Source of the DNA: Vibrio crassostreae
GTDB lineage: Bacteria; Pseudomonadota; Gammaproteobacteria; Enterobacterales; Vibrionaceae
DNA: 64,000 bases
NCBI RefSeq assembly: GCF_024347415.1
Contig: NZ_AP025477.1
Location: forward strand, 124,001-188,000
Direction of reading: 5' to 3'
Below, piece by piece: positions 19,063 through 28,586 of the stretch. The notes under the pieces were generated by a model, which was not told the DNA's origin, ran no database searches, and saw only the letters and a program-made list of their open reading frames with translations. The translations under genes were made by a program, and so were the position numbers. Every line of letters begins with the position of its first letter. Position 1 is the first letter of the stretch.

Positions 19063-20769
19063 CTATGAGTTTAACTCTTTTTGGTGCTGTTCAATCAGTT
19101 TTTCCATGTACTGTTCGCCGCGAAAGCGAGTGTCTTCGTATGTTTCTGTCCCTTCGAACTTTGTTACCGTCTCATAATAAACCTTAACTTTTGGTTCTGT
19201 GCCTGAAGGTCGGACGATAATGCGTGTGCCATCTTCTAGGTGATAGATGAGAACATCACTTGAAGGCAGGTTAATCGCTTCAGTATTGCCACCAATGACG
19301 AAGCGTAAAGAAGACTGAAGATCTTCAATCACAGAGATAGCAACACCGTTTATTGCTTTAGGTTGTGCTGCTCTGAGTTTAGAACCAATCGATGGTGAAT
19401 CTGGGTCAAGAGCAAGGCTTCGCTGCGCGTTGGTATGAACACCATGTTCAAATGAAATTTGAGCGAGAAGATCCCAAACCGTTCGACCTTGAGATTTCAA
19501 CTCTTCAACCAATTGAGCAAACACGACGATAGCAGACAGCCCATCTTTGTCTCGTACCTGAGTGCCAATTGTGTAGCCTAACGCTTCTTCATAGGCGAAC
19601 AAGAACTCGTTCTGATCATCTTCTAATTGCATGCCAATATTCGCCAACCATTTAAAGCCTGTCAGCGTTTGGAAATAAGTCGCACCATGGGATTTAGCCA
19701 CTTTCTCTAGCAGGGTGGATGAGACGATGCTATTACCAACTAATTGGTTTTTGGTGTGCGGCTTTGACAACAAGTAGTGCGCGAACAACACCCCCACTTG
19801 GTCACCCGTGAGCATTTTATAGGAAGTATCTTCAGTTCTGACTGCAACGGCGAATCGGTCTGCATCTGGGTCATTGGCACAAGCAATGTCGGCATCGACA
19901 CTTTTTGCTAAGTTAACCACCAGATCCATCGCGCCTTTTTCTTCCGGATTCGGGAAGTTCACGGTCGGGAAGTTACCATCGGGCTCTCTTTGCTCGGCGA
20001 CGCTGAACACCTTATGGAAACCAGAATCATGAAGAAGATCCTCAGCCATTTGCGCGCCCACACCATGCATTGCAGTGTAGGTGATGGTGGTGTTCGCCGA
20101 TTCAATATCTTTACTCACGTATGGGCTCTGATTGATCGCAGCTCGGTAGGTCTGATAATAACCTTCAGTTAACCATACCAACTTACCTTGTGTTTCAGCA
20201 TCATTAAGGCTCATCAAAGGGATAGGCTTGGTTGATGCGATATCTATTTCAGCGGCAATGCCAGCATCATGCGGAGGAATGATTTGCGCGCCATTCTCCC
20301 AGTATACTTTGAAGCCATTGTATTCTGGCGGGTTATGGCTGGCCGTCACCACAACAGCCGCTGCGGCGTTGAAATGCTCAATACCAAAAGCAACGATAGG
20401 GGTTGCAGCGACATTCGAGGTTAAGTAAACCTTAATGCCTAAAGCCGTGAGTACGGAGGCAGTATCAACAGCGAACTGCTTTGAATCTAAACGGCCGTCA
20501 TAGCCCACAACCACACCACGAATCTTGGCATTTGCAACGTGCTCTATTAAATAGTGACCAAGCCCTGTCGCGGTTTCTTGTATCACTAAGCGATTCATTC
20601 TATTTGGACCACATCCAACTTTGCCTCGAAGACCTGCTGTTCCGAACTCTAATCGTTGAGTAAAGCGGTCTTCAAGTTCGTCATGCATTCCTTCATCGAT
20701 GAGGTGTTGAAGCTCTTCACGAGTTCTTGGGTCTGGGTCTCTCGCTAACCAATTCATTGCATCTTGCAT
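19063..20769 (-). CDS. Phosphoglucomutase/phosphomannomutase family enzyme (PGM2-like alpha-D-phosphohexomutase)
   Basis: 568 residues from the ATG at 20769 (a GTG two codons upstream is possible). All four domains of the superfamily are present: GTAGLRGKVG at the N-terminus, the phosphoserine loop TASHNPPEYNGFK, the metal-binding loop DPDADR, the sugar-binding region FAYEEALGY and the phosphate-binding RPSGTEPKVKVY. It interconverts hexose 1- and 6-phosphates, feeding glycogen and envelope sugar synthesis. Its length fits the PGM2-like subgroup rather than GlmM or ManB. A good Fur-box-like sequence lies about 55 nt upstream, which is unusual for this enzyme. Confidence 0.9.
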   Translation of the reverse strand: MQDAMNWLARDPDPRTREELQHLIDEGMHDELEDRFTQRLEFGTAGLRGKVGCGPNRMNRLVIQETATGLGHYLIEHVANAKIRGVVVGYDGRLDSKQFAVDTASVLTALGIKVYLTSNVAATPIVAFGIEHFNAAAAVVVTASHNPPEYNGFKVYWENGAQIIPPHDAGIAAEIDIASTKPIPLMSLNDAETQGKLVWLTEGYYQTYRAAINQSPYVSKDIESANTTITYTAMHGVGAQMAEDLLHDSGFHKVFSVAEQREPDGNFPTVNFPNPEEKGAMDLVVNLAKSVDADIACANDPDADRFAVAVRTEDTSYKMLTGDQVGVLFAHYLLSKPHTKNQLVGNSIVSSTLLEKVAKSHGATYFQTLTGFKWLANIGMQLEDDQNEFLFAYEEALGYTIGTQVRDKDGLSAIVVFAQLVEELKSQGRTVWDLLAQISFEHGVHTNAQRSLALDPDSPSIGSKLRAAQPKAINGVAISVIEDLQSSLRFVIGGNTEAINLPSSDVLIYHLEDGTRIIVRPSGTEPKVKVYYETVTKFEGTETYEDTRFRGEQYMEKLIEQHQKELNS

Positions 20770-21254
20770 AATCACTAAACCTTTTAATGTCTGTATGACT
20801 TACTGTTGATCTAACTTAAGTGATATTGATTATCATTTCCATGAAAGCAATCGTAAAACTCGATATAAAATAAATTCCAACGTCAAGAGGGCATGTAGCT
20901 TAGTCACTTCAAATAATTGACTGTTTAGTAAGTAAACTTACCTTGAACTATTGGATATCACTAACTAGCCTTTTACATAAATATAACAAAATTTAACAAA
21001 TTCGCCGTTTTTGAATCTTTCATGGAAACCTCCAACGTTTCTGAGCCGTATTGGCTCATGGGCAGATATGAGGTTGATAGTGCCTTAAAGCTGTCTCCAT
21101 GTGAGTTGTAGATTGAGATTCAGCCTTTTCATGTGTAGTCGGGATAACAATGAATGTTGCCTGGCTCTTAATGACATGTAGTTCGTAATGAAACATAGCT
21201 CGTAACGACATTTAGGTCGCAAGTATCCAATTAGGAAGGATAAGGAGAGATCTT
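20770..21254. other. Divergent regulatory spacer between phosphohexomutase and cox genes
   Basis: 485 bases containing a Fur-box-like site at 20822-20840 and an AT-rich stretch around 20970-21005. A short open frame (21022-21111, 29 codons) has no ribosome-binding site. The cox promoter must lie here but no motif is decisive. Confidence 0.5.
20822..20840 (-). promoter_or_regulatory. Fur-box-like sequence upstream of the phosphohexomutase gene
   Basis: GATATTGATTATCATTTCC matches the classical 19-bp Fur consensus GATAATGATAATCATTATC at 15 of 19 positions. It lies 53 nt upstream of the mutase ATG and over 400 nt from coxB, so the mutase is the likelier target. Confidence 0.5.
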
Positions 21255-22472
21255 TTGAAAAGATTATTGGTTAGGCTAGTGTGGCTTTTGAAGAGTTTTG
21301 TTTTGATTTTAGTGTCGCCTTTAGTGCATGCAAGTAGTGAATACAACATGACAAGAGGTGTGACTGAGATCAGCAGTGAGGTTTATGAACTTCATATGCT
21401 TATCTTCTACATCTGCTGCGCAATTGCCTTCGTTGTTTTTGGGGTGATGTTCTATTCGATTTTGAGGCACCGAAAGTCGAAGGGAGCGGTGGCGGCTCAC
21501 TTTCACGAAAGCACCAAAGTTGAAATCCTCTGGACCATCATTCCAATTATTATTCTTATTGCTATGGCGATACCCGCGACCAAAACCTTGATTGCTATGG
21601 AAGACACCTCTCAATCAGATCTGACCGTTAAAATCACTGGATCACAATGGAAATGGCATTACAGCTATTTTGGTGAAGACGTCGAATTTTTCAGCCTTCT
21701 AGCGACCAGTGACAAAGAAATCGAAGGCATTGAAGTGAAAGGGGCTCATTACCTGCTAGAGGTTGATAAGCCATTAGTTCTTCCTATTGATAGAAAAGTT
21801 CGCTTCTTGATGACCTCTGACGATGTGATTCACTCGTGGTGGGTTCCTGCCTTTGCCGTTAAGAAAGACACTATCCCGGGGTTCATTAACGAAGCGTGGA
21901 CAAAAATAGATGAACCCGGTGTGTATCGTGGCCAGTGTGCTGAACTGTGTGGCCGAGCACATGGCTTTATGCCGATAGTGGTGCATGCCATGGAAGAAGA
22001 CGAGTTTGATGCATGGCTGGCGGAACAGAAAGAATTGGCGATAGCCGCACAACAGGCGGCTCAAGATGCATTAGACGCGTCACTTTCTTTGGAAGAGCTG
22101 AACACCATCGGTGAAGAGGTTTACAAAACTCGATGCGCGGTCTGCCACCAAGCGAACGGTGAGGGTATTCCTGGTGCATTCCCAGCTATTAAAGGTAGCC
22201 CAGTTGCTCTAGGAGATGTCGATGTGCATATCGACACCATTGTTTATGGTCGTGGAGGCTCGGCAATGCAAGCCTTCGATAACCAGTTAACCGAGAAAGA
22301 GATCGCTGCGGTCGTCACTTATCAAAGAAATGCATGGGGTAATGATACGGGCGATATTGTTCAGGCTTCAGATATTAACGCTTACAAGGTTAAACAAGAA
22401 GGCGGAGCCCAAGCACCTGACGAACAGGGCTCAACGGATGAAGCACAAAGTGATGCTAAGGAGCAGCTATGA
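21255..22472 (+). CDS. coxB: Cytochrome c oxidase subunit II with C-terminal cytochrome c domain
   Basis: 405 residues, TTG start with GGAAGGATAAGGAGAG just upstream. A signal/anchor segment (~8-27) is followed by two transmembrane helices (~48-70, ~92-112). The CuA domain has Cys228 and Cys232 in QCAELCGRAHGFM, which accepts electrons from cytochrome c. An extra cytochrome c domain follows with the heme motif CAVCH (294-298), marking a caa3-like subunit II that carries its own c heme. The low-complexity acidic tail is unusual but not functional evidence. Its end overlaps coxA by 4 bases. Confidence 0.95.
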   Translation: MKRLLVRLVWLLKSFVLILVSPLVHASSEYNMTRGVTEISSEVYELHMLIFYICCAIAFVVFGVMFYSILRHRKSKGAVAAHFHESTKVEILWTIIPIIILIAMAIPATKTLIAMEDTSQSDLTVKITGSQWKWHYSYFGEDVEFFSLLATSDKEIEGIEVKGAHYLLEVDKPLVLPIDRKVRFLMTSDDVIHSWWVPAFAVKKDTIPGFINEAWTKIDEPGVYRGQCAELCGRAHGFMPIVVHAMEEDEFDAWLAEQKELAIAAQQAAQDALDASLSLEELNTIGEEVYKTRCAVCHQANGEGIPGAFPAIKGSPVALGDVDVHIDTIVYGRGGSAMQAFDNQLTEKEIAAVVTYQRNAWGNDTGDIVQASDINAYKVKQEGGAQAPDEQGSTDEAQSDAKEQL

Positions 22473-24130
22473 GTTCACCAATCAATAAGCCGGTGAAATC
22501 GGCGCCTGCAGAAGATCAGGCCTTGAGCCATTCTGTGGAAGGCACATTGGACAGCAATGACTTGTCTCTGGATGATCACGATTCTCACGCCGCTCCAAAA
22601 GGGTGGGCACGTTGGCTGTATTCAACCAATCATAAAGACATAGGCACATTATACCTGTGGTTCAGCTTTGCGATGTTCTTAACTGGCGGCGCGATGGCAA
22701 TGGTGATCCGCGCTGAGCTATTTCAACCGGGCTTGCAGCTTGTTGAACCAGACTTCTTCAACCAAATGACCACAGTGCACGGCTTGATCATGGTGTTTGG
22801 TGCGGTAATGCCTGCATTCACGGGACTCGCTAACTGGATGATCCCTATGATGATCGGGGCGCCAGATATGGCGTTGCCTAGAATGAACAACCTCAGTTTC
22901 TGGATTCTGCCTTTTGCCTTCTTAATCTTAATTGGCTCTCTGTTTACAGAGGGAGGTGGCCCGAGTTTTGGTTGGACATTCTACGCGCCGCTGTCAACGA
23001 CTTACGGCCCTGATAGCACGGCGCTGTTTGTCTTCTCTGTTCATATTATGGGGATCAGTTCGATCATGGGGGCGATCAACGTCATTGTGACCATCGTGAA
23101 CATGCGAGCACCGGGTATGACTTGGTTTAAACTACCGATGTTCGTATGGACTTGGTTAATTACTGCTTTCTTACTGATAGCTGTGATGCCTGTTCTCGCC
23201 GGAGCCGTGACCATGGTGCTAACTGATAAGTACTTTGGGACAAGCTTCTTTGATGCGGCTGGTGGTGGTGACCCCGTTATGTTCCAACACATATTTTGGT
23301 TCTTTGGGCATCCCGAAGTGTACATCATGATCTTACCGTCGTTTGGTATTGTCTCTGCCATCATCCCAGCCTTTAGTGGTAAGCGTTTGTTTGGTTATCA
23401 TTCAATGGTGTATGCGACCTGTAGTATCGCGATCTTGTCTTTCTTAGTGTGGGCACATCATATGTTCACTACGGGGATGCCGGTTTTTGCTGAACTGTTC
23501 TTCATGTATTGCACCATGTTGATTGCGGTTCCGACGGGAGTGAAAGTCTTTAACTGGGTAGCAACCATGTGGCGAGGCGCGTTGACCTTCGAAACACCAA
23601 TGCTTTTCACCATCGCCTTTATTGTTCTATTCACGATAGGCGGCTTGTCAGGATTGATGCTCGCTATTGTTCCTGCTGATTTCCAATACCATGACACCTA
23701 TTTTGTAGTGGCTCACTTCCACTATGTTCTGGTTACCGGTGCGGTGTTCTCGATAATGGCCGCAGCCTATTATTGGTTACCTAAGTGGACCGGGCATATG
23801 TACGATCACAAACTCAGTCTGTGGCATTTCTGGACTTCAGTAGTCTCAGTGAATGTCCTTTTCTTCCCGATGCATTTCTTAGGCTTGGCGGGGATGCCAC
23901 GTCGTATTCCAGACTACGCTATTCAGTTCGCTGACGTTAACCAAGTAGTGTCGATTGGTGGCTTTGCTTTTGGTTTGTCTCAATTGATTTTCTTATGGTT
24001 AGTCATCAAGTGCGTAAAAGGCGGTGAGCCTGCATCAAGCAAGCCTTGGGATAGAGCTGAAGGACTTGAGTGGACAGTACCAAGCCCAGCACCTCATCAC
24101 ACCTTTACTCATCCACCTAAAATCGATTAG
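22469..24130 (+). CDS. coxA: Cytochrome c oxidase subunit I
   Basis: 553 residues with 12 transmembrane helices, the proton-pumping heme-copper catalytic subunit. Heme a ligands lie in TTVHGLIMVFG and HFHYVL. CuB ligands are in FWFFGHPEVYIMILP (cross-linked His-Tyr) and WAHHMFT. The HDTYFVVAHFHYVL motif confirms an A-type oxidase. The N-terminal ~45 residues are a hydrophilic extension. ATGA overlap with coxB gives coupled translation within the coxB-coxA-ctaG-coxC operon. Confidence 0.97.
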   Translation: MSSPINKPVKSAPAEDQALSHSVEGTLDSNDLSLDDHDSHAAPKGWARWLYSTNHKDIGTLYLWFSFAMFLTGGAMAMVIRAELFQPGLQLVEPDFFNQMTTVHGLIMVFGAVMPAFTGLANWMIPMMIGAPDMALPRMNNLSFWILPFAFLILIGSLFTEGGGPSFGWTFYAPLSTTYGPDSTALFVFSVHIMGISSIMGAINVIVTIVNMRAPGMTWFKLPMFVWTWLITAFLLIAVMPVLAGAVTMVLTDKYFGTSFFDAAGGGDPVMFQHIFWFFGHPEVYIMILPSFGIVSAIIPAFSGKRLFGYHSMVYATCSIAILSFLVWAHHMFTTGMPVFAELFFMYCTMLIAVPTGVKVFNWVATMWRGALTFETPMLFTIAFIVLFTIGGLSGLMLAIVPADFQYHDTYFVVAHFHYVLVTGAVFSIMAAAYYWLPKWTGHMYDHKLSLWHFWTSVVSVNVLFFPMHFLGLAGMPRRIPDYAIQFADVNQVVSIGGFAFGLSQLIFLWLVIKCVKGGEPASSKPWDRAEGLEWTVPSPAPHHTFTHPPKID

Positions 24131-24141
24131 AGGGATGCACA

Positions 24142-24750
24142 ATGAATGATAAGCAAAGTGAGATAGATAAAAAACAACCTAAGCGATCTACCAAGAAGCT
24201 GACGGGCTACTTGGTATTGAGTGTAGTGGCGATGTTTGGCTTCGGTTTCGCTTTGGTTCCGCTTTACGATGTGATGTGTGAGGCGTTGGGAATCAACGGT
24301 AAAACTAATACTGTTTCTGCTGTTCAACCTCAGGGGATGCAACCGGACTACTCTCGTACGATCCGAGTGGAATTCATGTCTCATATTAAGCCTGATATGC
24401 CATGGACGTTTTCGCCTGAAGTGCGTGTGCTAGAGGTTCACCCTGGTGAGGTGGTTCAAACTAACTACATTGCCAAAAACCTATCTGGAGCCTCATTGGT
24501 TGGCCAAGCCGTACCATCGGTGTCTCCAGGTATGGGGGCAACTTACTTCAATAAAATGGAATGCTTTTGCTTTAATCAGCAGCCACTGGACGGGTTCAAG
24601 AGCGCTGATATGGGTTTGATATTTTATATAGAGCCAGACATTCCAGACTCGATACACACGCTGACGCTCTCTTATACGCTGTTTAATATCACGAGTGAGG
24701 TGGTCGGGGAATCAAGCAGTCCCGAGCCTAATGTAATCGCGAGTAACTAG
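24142..24750 (+). CDS. ctaG: Cytochrome c oxidase assembly protein CtaG/Cox11
   Basis: 202 residues: a cytoplasmic N-terminus, one transmembrane helix (~25-45, ending in VPLYDVMCEALG) and a periplasmic immunoglobulin-like domain. The copper-binding CFCF motif is present in MECFCFNQQPL. Cox11 delivers copper to CuB of subunit I. It sits 11 nt after coxA and 29 nt before coxC, the usual order. Confidence 0.95.
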   Translation: MNDKQSEIDKKQPKRSTKKLTGYLVLSVVAMFGFGFALVPLYDVMCEALGINGKTNTVSAVQPQGMQPDYSRTIRVEFMSHIKPDMPWTFSPEVRVLEVHPGEVVQTNYIAKNLSGASLVGQAVPSVSPGMGATYFNKMECFCFNQQPLDGFKSADMGLIFYIEPDIPDSIHTLTLSYTLFNITSEVVGESSSPEPNVIASN

Positions 24751-24779
24751 GAACCAGAATCAACAAAAGGAGTTGAGCG

Positions 24780-25664
24780 ATGAGTTCTAAAAAGGAAGTT
24801 TATTTCGTTCCACATCAAAGCCACTGGCCATTAGTCGGTGCCGTTGCGCTGTTTCTTGTTGCTGTTGGAGCAGGGTTAACCGTGCAAAACATGGGGACTG
24901 ATGCTGCTGGTGGCGTGTTCGGCAAAGCGGTGTTGTTAGTCGGATTTGCTGTTCTTCTGTATATGCTTGCGGGTTGGTTTAGCAACGTAATTACGGAATC
25001 ATTGAGTGGTGTTTATTCCGAGCAGATATCTCGCTCCTTTAGGCAAGGCATGAGCTGGTTCATCTTTTCTGAAATCATGTTCTTCGGCGCTTTCTTTGGT
25101 GCGCTTTTCTATGCTCGTATGATTTCTGTTCCTTGGATTGGTGGTGCGGGCAACAATGAAATGACCCATGAAGTCTTGTGGCCGATGTTCCAGTCTATGT
25201 GGCCACTGACCACGACACCTGATGGCGTAACGACACAAGCTATGCCTTGGCAAGGTATCCCTCTAAAGAACACCATAATTCTGCTGCTTTCCTCTGTGAC
25301 GCTGCATATGGCACATATCAGTCTTGAACAAAATAAGCGTATGGCTTTGATCGTCTGGTTGGAGATAACCATTGTTCTGGCCGGTTTCTTCCTGTTTTTC
25401 CAAGTCGAAGAGTACGTCCATGCCTATCAAGAGATGGGGCTGACCCTTCAATCAGGCATCTACGGCAACACTTTCTTCTTATTGACTGGTTTCCATGGTT
25501 TGCATGTCTGCTTAGGGACGATCTTTTTGATTGTATTACTGGCAAGGGTTGCGAAAGACCACTTTACGCCAAAAGACCACTTTGCTTTCCAAGCCGGCAG
25601 TTGGTATTGGCACTTTGTTGATGTGGTTTGGTTAGGGTTGTTTGTGTTCGTCTATGTCCTTTAA
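24780..25664 (+). CDS. coxC: Cytochrome c oxidase subunit III
   Basis: 294 residues with seven transmembrane helices. It begins YFVPHQSHWPLVGAVALF and contains FSEIMFFGAFFGALFY, TGFHGLHVCLGTIFL and the end WYWHFVDVVWLGLFVFVYVL, all typical of CoxC. It stabilises the catalytic core and proton uptake. AAAAGGAGTTGAGCG precedes the ATG. Confidence 0.96.
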   Translation: MSSKKEVYFVPHQSHWPLVGAVALFLVAVGAGLTVQNMGTDAAGGVFGKAVLLVGFAVLLYMLAGWFSNVITESLSGVYSEQISRSFRQGMSWFIFSEIMFFGAFFGALFYARMISVPWIGGAGNNEMTHEVLWPMFQSMWPLTTTPDGVTTQAMPWQGIPLKNTIILLLSSVTLHMAHISLEQNKRMALIVWLEITIVLAGFFLFFQVEEYVHAYQEMGLTLQSGIYGNTFFLLTGFHGLHVCLGTIFLIVLLARVAKDHFTPKDHFAFQAGSWYWHFVDVVWLGLFVFVYVL

Positions 25665-25736
25665 TAATAACGGAGTTGCTTTAAGCCCTGCTTGGAAGAA
25701 TAAATATGTTTGAAAACGTTGATCAACTTGAAAGCC

Positions 25737-25967
25737 TTAATAAGGCCTTGGATTTGGAGTAATGGTGCCTGAGGCTAGGGCAAGTAACAGCAATAGCACA
25801 ACGATGGCAGACAGCACCACACGACGACCTAAGAAGTGACTCAGTCTTTTGCCATTTTGTTTGCCTGAGGCGATTTGGATTAGACCTTTCATCAAATTGA
25901 AAGCGATAAAAAATAGCAAAGCGACCAATACAATTTTAAATAACAACACAAAGGTAGATGACGCCAT
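25737..25967 (-). CDS. DUF2909-like twin transmembrane protein of the cox locus
   Basis: 76 residues from ATG 25967, supported by GGAG 8 nt upstream. Two hydrophobic helices (about 4-24 and 48-66) flank a basic loop (SGKQNGKRLSHFLGRR), the DUF2909 layout found within cox loci of other proteobacteria. It is encoded antisense to the operon, and its start codon is one base from the likely SURF1 GTG. A role in oxidase assembly is inferred only from location. Confidence 0.72.
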   Translation of the reverse strand: MASSTFVLLFKIVLVALLFFIAFNLMKGLIQIASGKQNGKRLSHFLGRRVVLSAIVVLLLLLALASGTITPNPRPY

Positions 25968-25968
25968 A

Positions 25969-26778
25969 GTGATAACTCCAAACCGATTGATTGATGATGA
26001 ACACAAGTTCCGCAGTAAAGGTTTTTGGATAGCGGTTGTTTTAACTGTGGTTTCAGTCGGCGCTTTAATCAAGTTGGGTTTATGGCAACTAGAGCGAGGT
26101 AACGAGAAATTACGTTATGAGCAACAATTAATAGAGAGAGCGAAGCAATCGCCGCAATCTTTAGACATTGTTATCTCTGAATGGAAGGACTCGCGTACAC
26201 AAGCGCAAGATTCATCTGAACAGCCGTCTTTCAATGGTTTAAAGGTTGATGTCGAACTGGAAACGCCAAGTGGTTTGGTCGTTTTGTTAGACAACCAGAT
26301 AAACCAAGGAACGGTAGGGTATGTAATTTACATGTTGGGCGAGGCTCCAACACAATATGGAAGCAAACAACTGTTGATCGATCTTGGGTTCGTTGCAGCA
26401 AGTAATGACAGAAGGGAGTTACCACAAATAGGAAACGTCACACTACCAACCAAGATGTCTGGGCGGTTGTACACTCGGTCAATGAATCCGTTAAGTCAGG
26501 AGTTGGGTTTGGAAAATACGGCACCGAAAAGAATTCAAAACATCAACATAGAGGCGTTATCACAATACACAGGCCAAGAGGTGTTGCCGTTTATCTTTCA
26601 ACCTCAGAGTTTAAATTCATGGCCTTATGAAATGTTATGGCGACCTACGGCGATGAAGTCTGAGAAGCACTTTGGTTACTCGTTTCAATGGTTTGTAATG
26701 GCTGCGGTACTTTTGTTTTTGATGTTGTTGATTGGGTTCCGATATTTGAAGAAAAATAGCCATATGAATCAGAAGTAG
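25969..26778 (+). CDS. SURF1 family cytochrome oxidase assembly protein
   Basis: 269 residues if started at GTG 25969; the open frame extends further upstream but there is antisense to the DUF2909 gene. A transmembrane helix (~20-38, FWIAVVLTVVSVGALIKLGLWQLERGNEK) is followed by a periplasmic domain. A second helix lies near the C-terminus with YSFQWFVMAAVLLFL. SURF1 helps insert heme A into subunit I. The start is uncertain: AAGGTAG sits ~13 nt upstream inside the opposing gene, and TTG 25987 is an alternative. Confidence 0.85.
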   Translation: MITPNRLIDDEHKFRSKGFWIAVVLTVVSVGALIKLGLWQLERGNEKLRYEQQLIERAKQSPQSLDIVISEWKDSRTQAQDSSEQPSFNGLKVDVELETPSGLVVLLDNQINQGTVGYVIYMLGEAPTQYGSKQLLIDLGFVAASNDRRELPQIGNVTLPTKMSGRLYTRSMNPLSQELGLENTAPKRIQNINIEALSQYTGQEVLPFIFQPQSLNSWPYEMLWRPTAMKSEKHFGYSFQWFVMAAVLLFLMLLIGFRYLKKNSHMNQK

Positions 26779-26833
26779 GCACTTGAAATTGAAATAGTGA
26801 CTTTAAAGGCAGTGTCTGCCACAAGGAAGAAAG

Positions 26834-27442
26834 ATGAATAAATCTCAAGTACAAATGAACAAGGAAAGTGCCGATGCCAATCTCGCTGCGTTTAAACAGC
26901 GTCGATCTCGTGGTCGTCTTGTATTAATCGGACTGATTCTGATCTTCGCCTTACCTGCCATTATCGCTAAAACCGTGTTGGACCAGAATTGGTACACCTC
27001 AGGTGTCACTAACTCGGGGGAATTGGTAGAACCAAGAACCACACTAGCGGATTTCGGTGTAACGGTACCCATGGCTGGAGAGGGGTGGTTAGTGGGTTAT
27101 ATCGCGCCGGTGGAGTGCGAAAGCTTGTGCGAACAACAACTCCATTATTTGAATCAAAGCTACTTGGCGTTAGGGAAAAACAAAGAGCGTGTGACCGCCG
27201 TTGTTTTTGTTTCAGAAGGTAACTCGTTATCGGGTTCGCTCGATAAGCCCGGTTTGTCTTTGTTAACTGGTGGCGATCAGTTAAGTCCCGAGTTTGCGCC
27301 GGCTTCCATTGTCATTATTGACCCACTAGGGCAGCTAGTTATGGAGTATAAAAGCGTTTCTGACCCGTCGCAGTTAGTGGGGCAATCCAAAGGCATGATT
27401 CATGATTTAAGAAAGCTACTCAAGCTGTCACGAGTTGGGTAG
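26834..27442 (+). CDS. Cox-locus membrane-anchored protein of unknown function
   Basis: 202 residues: a basic cytoplasmic N-terminus (AAFKQRRSRGRLV), one transmembrane helix (~30-47) and a periplasmic domain. That domain contains ECESLCEQQLHYL (two Cys) and a thioredoxin-like alternation ending in a SCO-like phrase IVIIDPLGQLVMEY. It lies between SURF1 and ctaA, where many proteobacterial cox loci carry a similar hypothetical protein. A role in copper or thiol handling during CuA assembly is inference. GGAAGAAAG precedes the ATG. Confidence 0.75.
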   Translation: MNKSQVQMNKESADANLAAFKQRRSRGRLVLIGLILIFALPAIIAKTVLDQNWYTSGVTNSGELVEPRTTLADFGVTVPMAGEGWLVGYIAPVECESLCEQQLHYLNQSYLALGKNKERVTAVVFVSEGNSLSGSLDKPGLSLLTGGDQLSPEFAPASIVIIDPLGQLVMEYKSVSDPSQLVGQSKGMIHDLRKLLKLSRVG

Positions 27443-27530
27443 TTAATAAGCTTAACTTGATAAGTTTTAGCAGATGGCGTTAATGCTGAGTGTTGTTAAC
27501 GAAAAGGGAATAAGTATAGGGAGATAGACG

Positions 27531-28586
27531 ATGCAGAATAAAGTCCCTGAATTACTCATCCACATGATGAGATTAACTATCTTATTGACCCTTACCGTGA
27601 TTGTTCTCGGAGCTTATACACGTTTGTCGGATGCTGGCCTTGGCTGTCCTGATTGGCCGGGTTGTTACGGAAAGATCACCGTGCCCTCAGATGCCCAAGC
27701 GGTGAATCAAGCCAACCTGCAATTTCCAGAGCGAGCTCTCGAAGCAGATAAAGCTTGGATAGAGATGATACATCGCTACTTTGCAGGGACATTAGGGCTG
27801 CTTATCTTTGTTGTAGTCGCTTGGTGTATTAAAAAGAATGTTACTTCGATTGGGCTTCCTTTGCTTATTTCCGCCACTGTCATTTTTCAGGCCTTGTTGG
27901 GTATGTGGACTGTGACTCTCAAATTGATGCCTGTTGTGGTGATGGCGCATTTGATGGGGGGCTTCACGCTGCTGTCACTGCTGTGCCTGCTCTACTGTCG
28001 TTTGTCTCAATTCCAAAGCTGTTTTGGTGAGGCTTCTTGTTCTCCAACACTTAAAGTTTGGGCGCTCTTTGGATTAGTCATTGTGGTCGGGCAGATACTG
28101 CTTGGTGGATGGACATCATCAAATTACGCCGCATTGGTGTGTACACAGCTACCCATTTGTGAGGGGAACTGGACAAGCTATCTAGACTTTAAGAACGCTT
28201 TCGACTTTGCTCAACACGGCCATGATAACTATGAGTTTGGTGTGTTGGAATATCCCGCAAGGCTTACCATACATGTCATGCATCGATTGGGGGCTATTGT
28301 GGCGACATTAACGGTGCTGATGGTTGTGTATCAGCTATGGAGGTCTGGCCAAGCGCCTCACCAACAGCTGAGCGTGATTGTCACGATAGTGTTGTTTACT
28401 CAAATCAGTCTTGGGATCAGCAATGTATGGTTTCACCTGCCAATCTCAGTCGCGGTTTTGCATAACCTAGTCGCAGCGATGTTGCTTCTCAGCATGGTTG
28501 TAACCAATTTTGTCGTGTGGCAACGCAAACCAAGTGAGAGCTTGGTGAAAAATAGTGCATTACAAGGAGGTAATCATGGTCAGTAG
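27531..28586 (+). CDS. ctaA: Heme A synthase CtaA/COX15
   Basis: 351 residues with eight predicted transmembrane helices. Conserved histidines occur in [38 protein letters not shown] and [10 protein letters not shown], with [21 protein letters not shown] at the N-terminus. It oxidises the C8 methyl of heme O to a formyl group, giving heme A. Its 3' end overlaps ctaB by 11 bases. Confidence 0.95.
   Translation: MQNKVPELLIHMMRLTILLTLTVIVLGAYTRLSDAGLGCPDWPGCYGKITVPSDAQAVNQANLQFPERALEADKAWIEMIHRYFAGTLGLLIFVVVAWCIKKNVTSIGLPLLISATVIFQALLGMWTVTLKLMPVVVMAHLMGGFTLLSLLCLLYCRLSQFQSCFGEASCSPTLKVWALFGLVIVVGQILLGGWTSSNYAALVCTQLPICEGNWTSYLDFKNAFDFAQHGHDNYEFGVLEYPARLTIHVMHRLGAIVATLTVLMVVYQLWRSGQAPHQQLSVIVTIVLFTQISLGISNVWFHLPISVAVLHNLVAAMLLLSMVVTNFVVWQRKPSESLVKNSALQGGNHGQ

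Noticed and set aside
21022..21111. 29-codon open frame upstream of coxB
   Set aside because: No ribosome-binding site and no recognisable sequence; coding potential cannot be separated from chance.
25706..25762. 18-codon frame (MFENVDQLESLNKALDLE) after coxC
   Set aside because: Has a plausible GGAAG upstream but overlaps the 3' end of the antisense DUF2909 gene and is too short to support.
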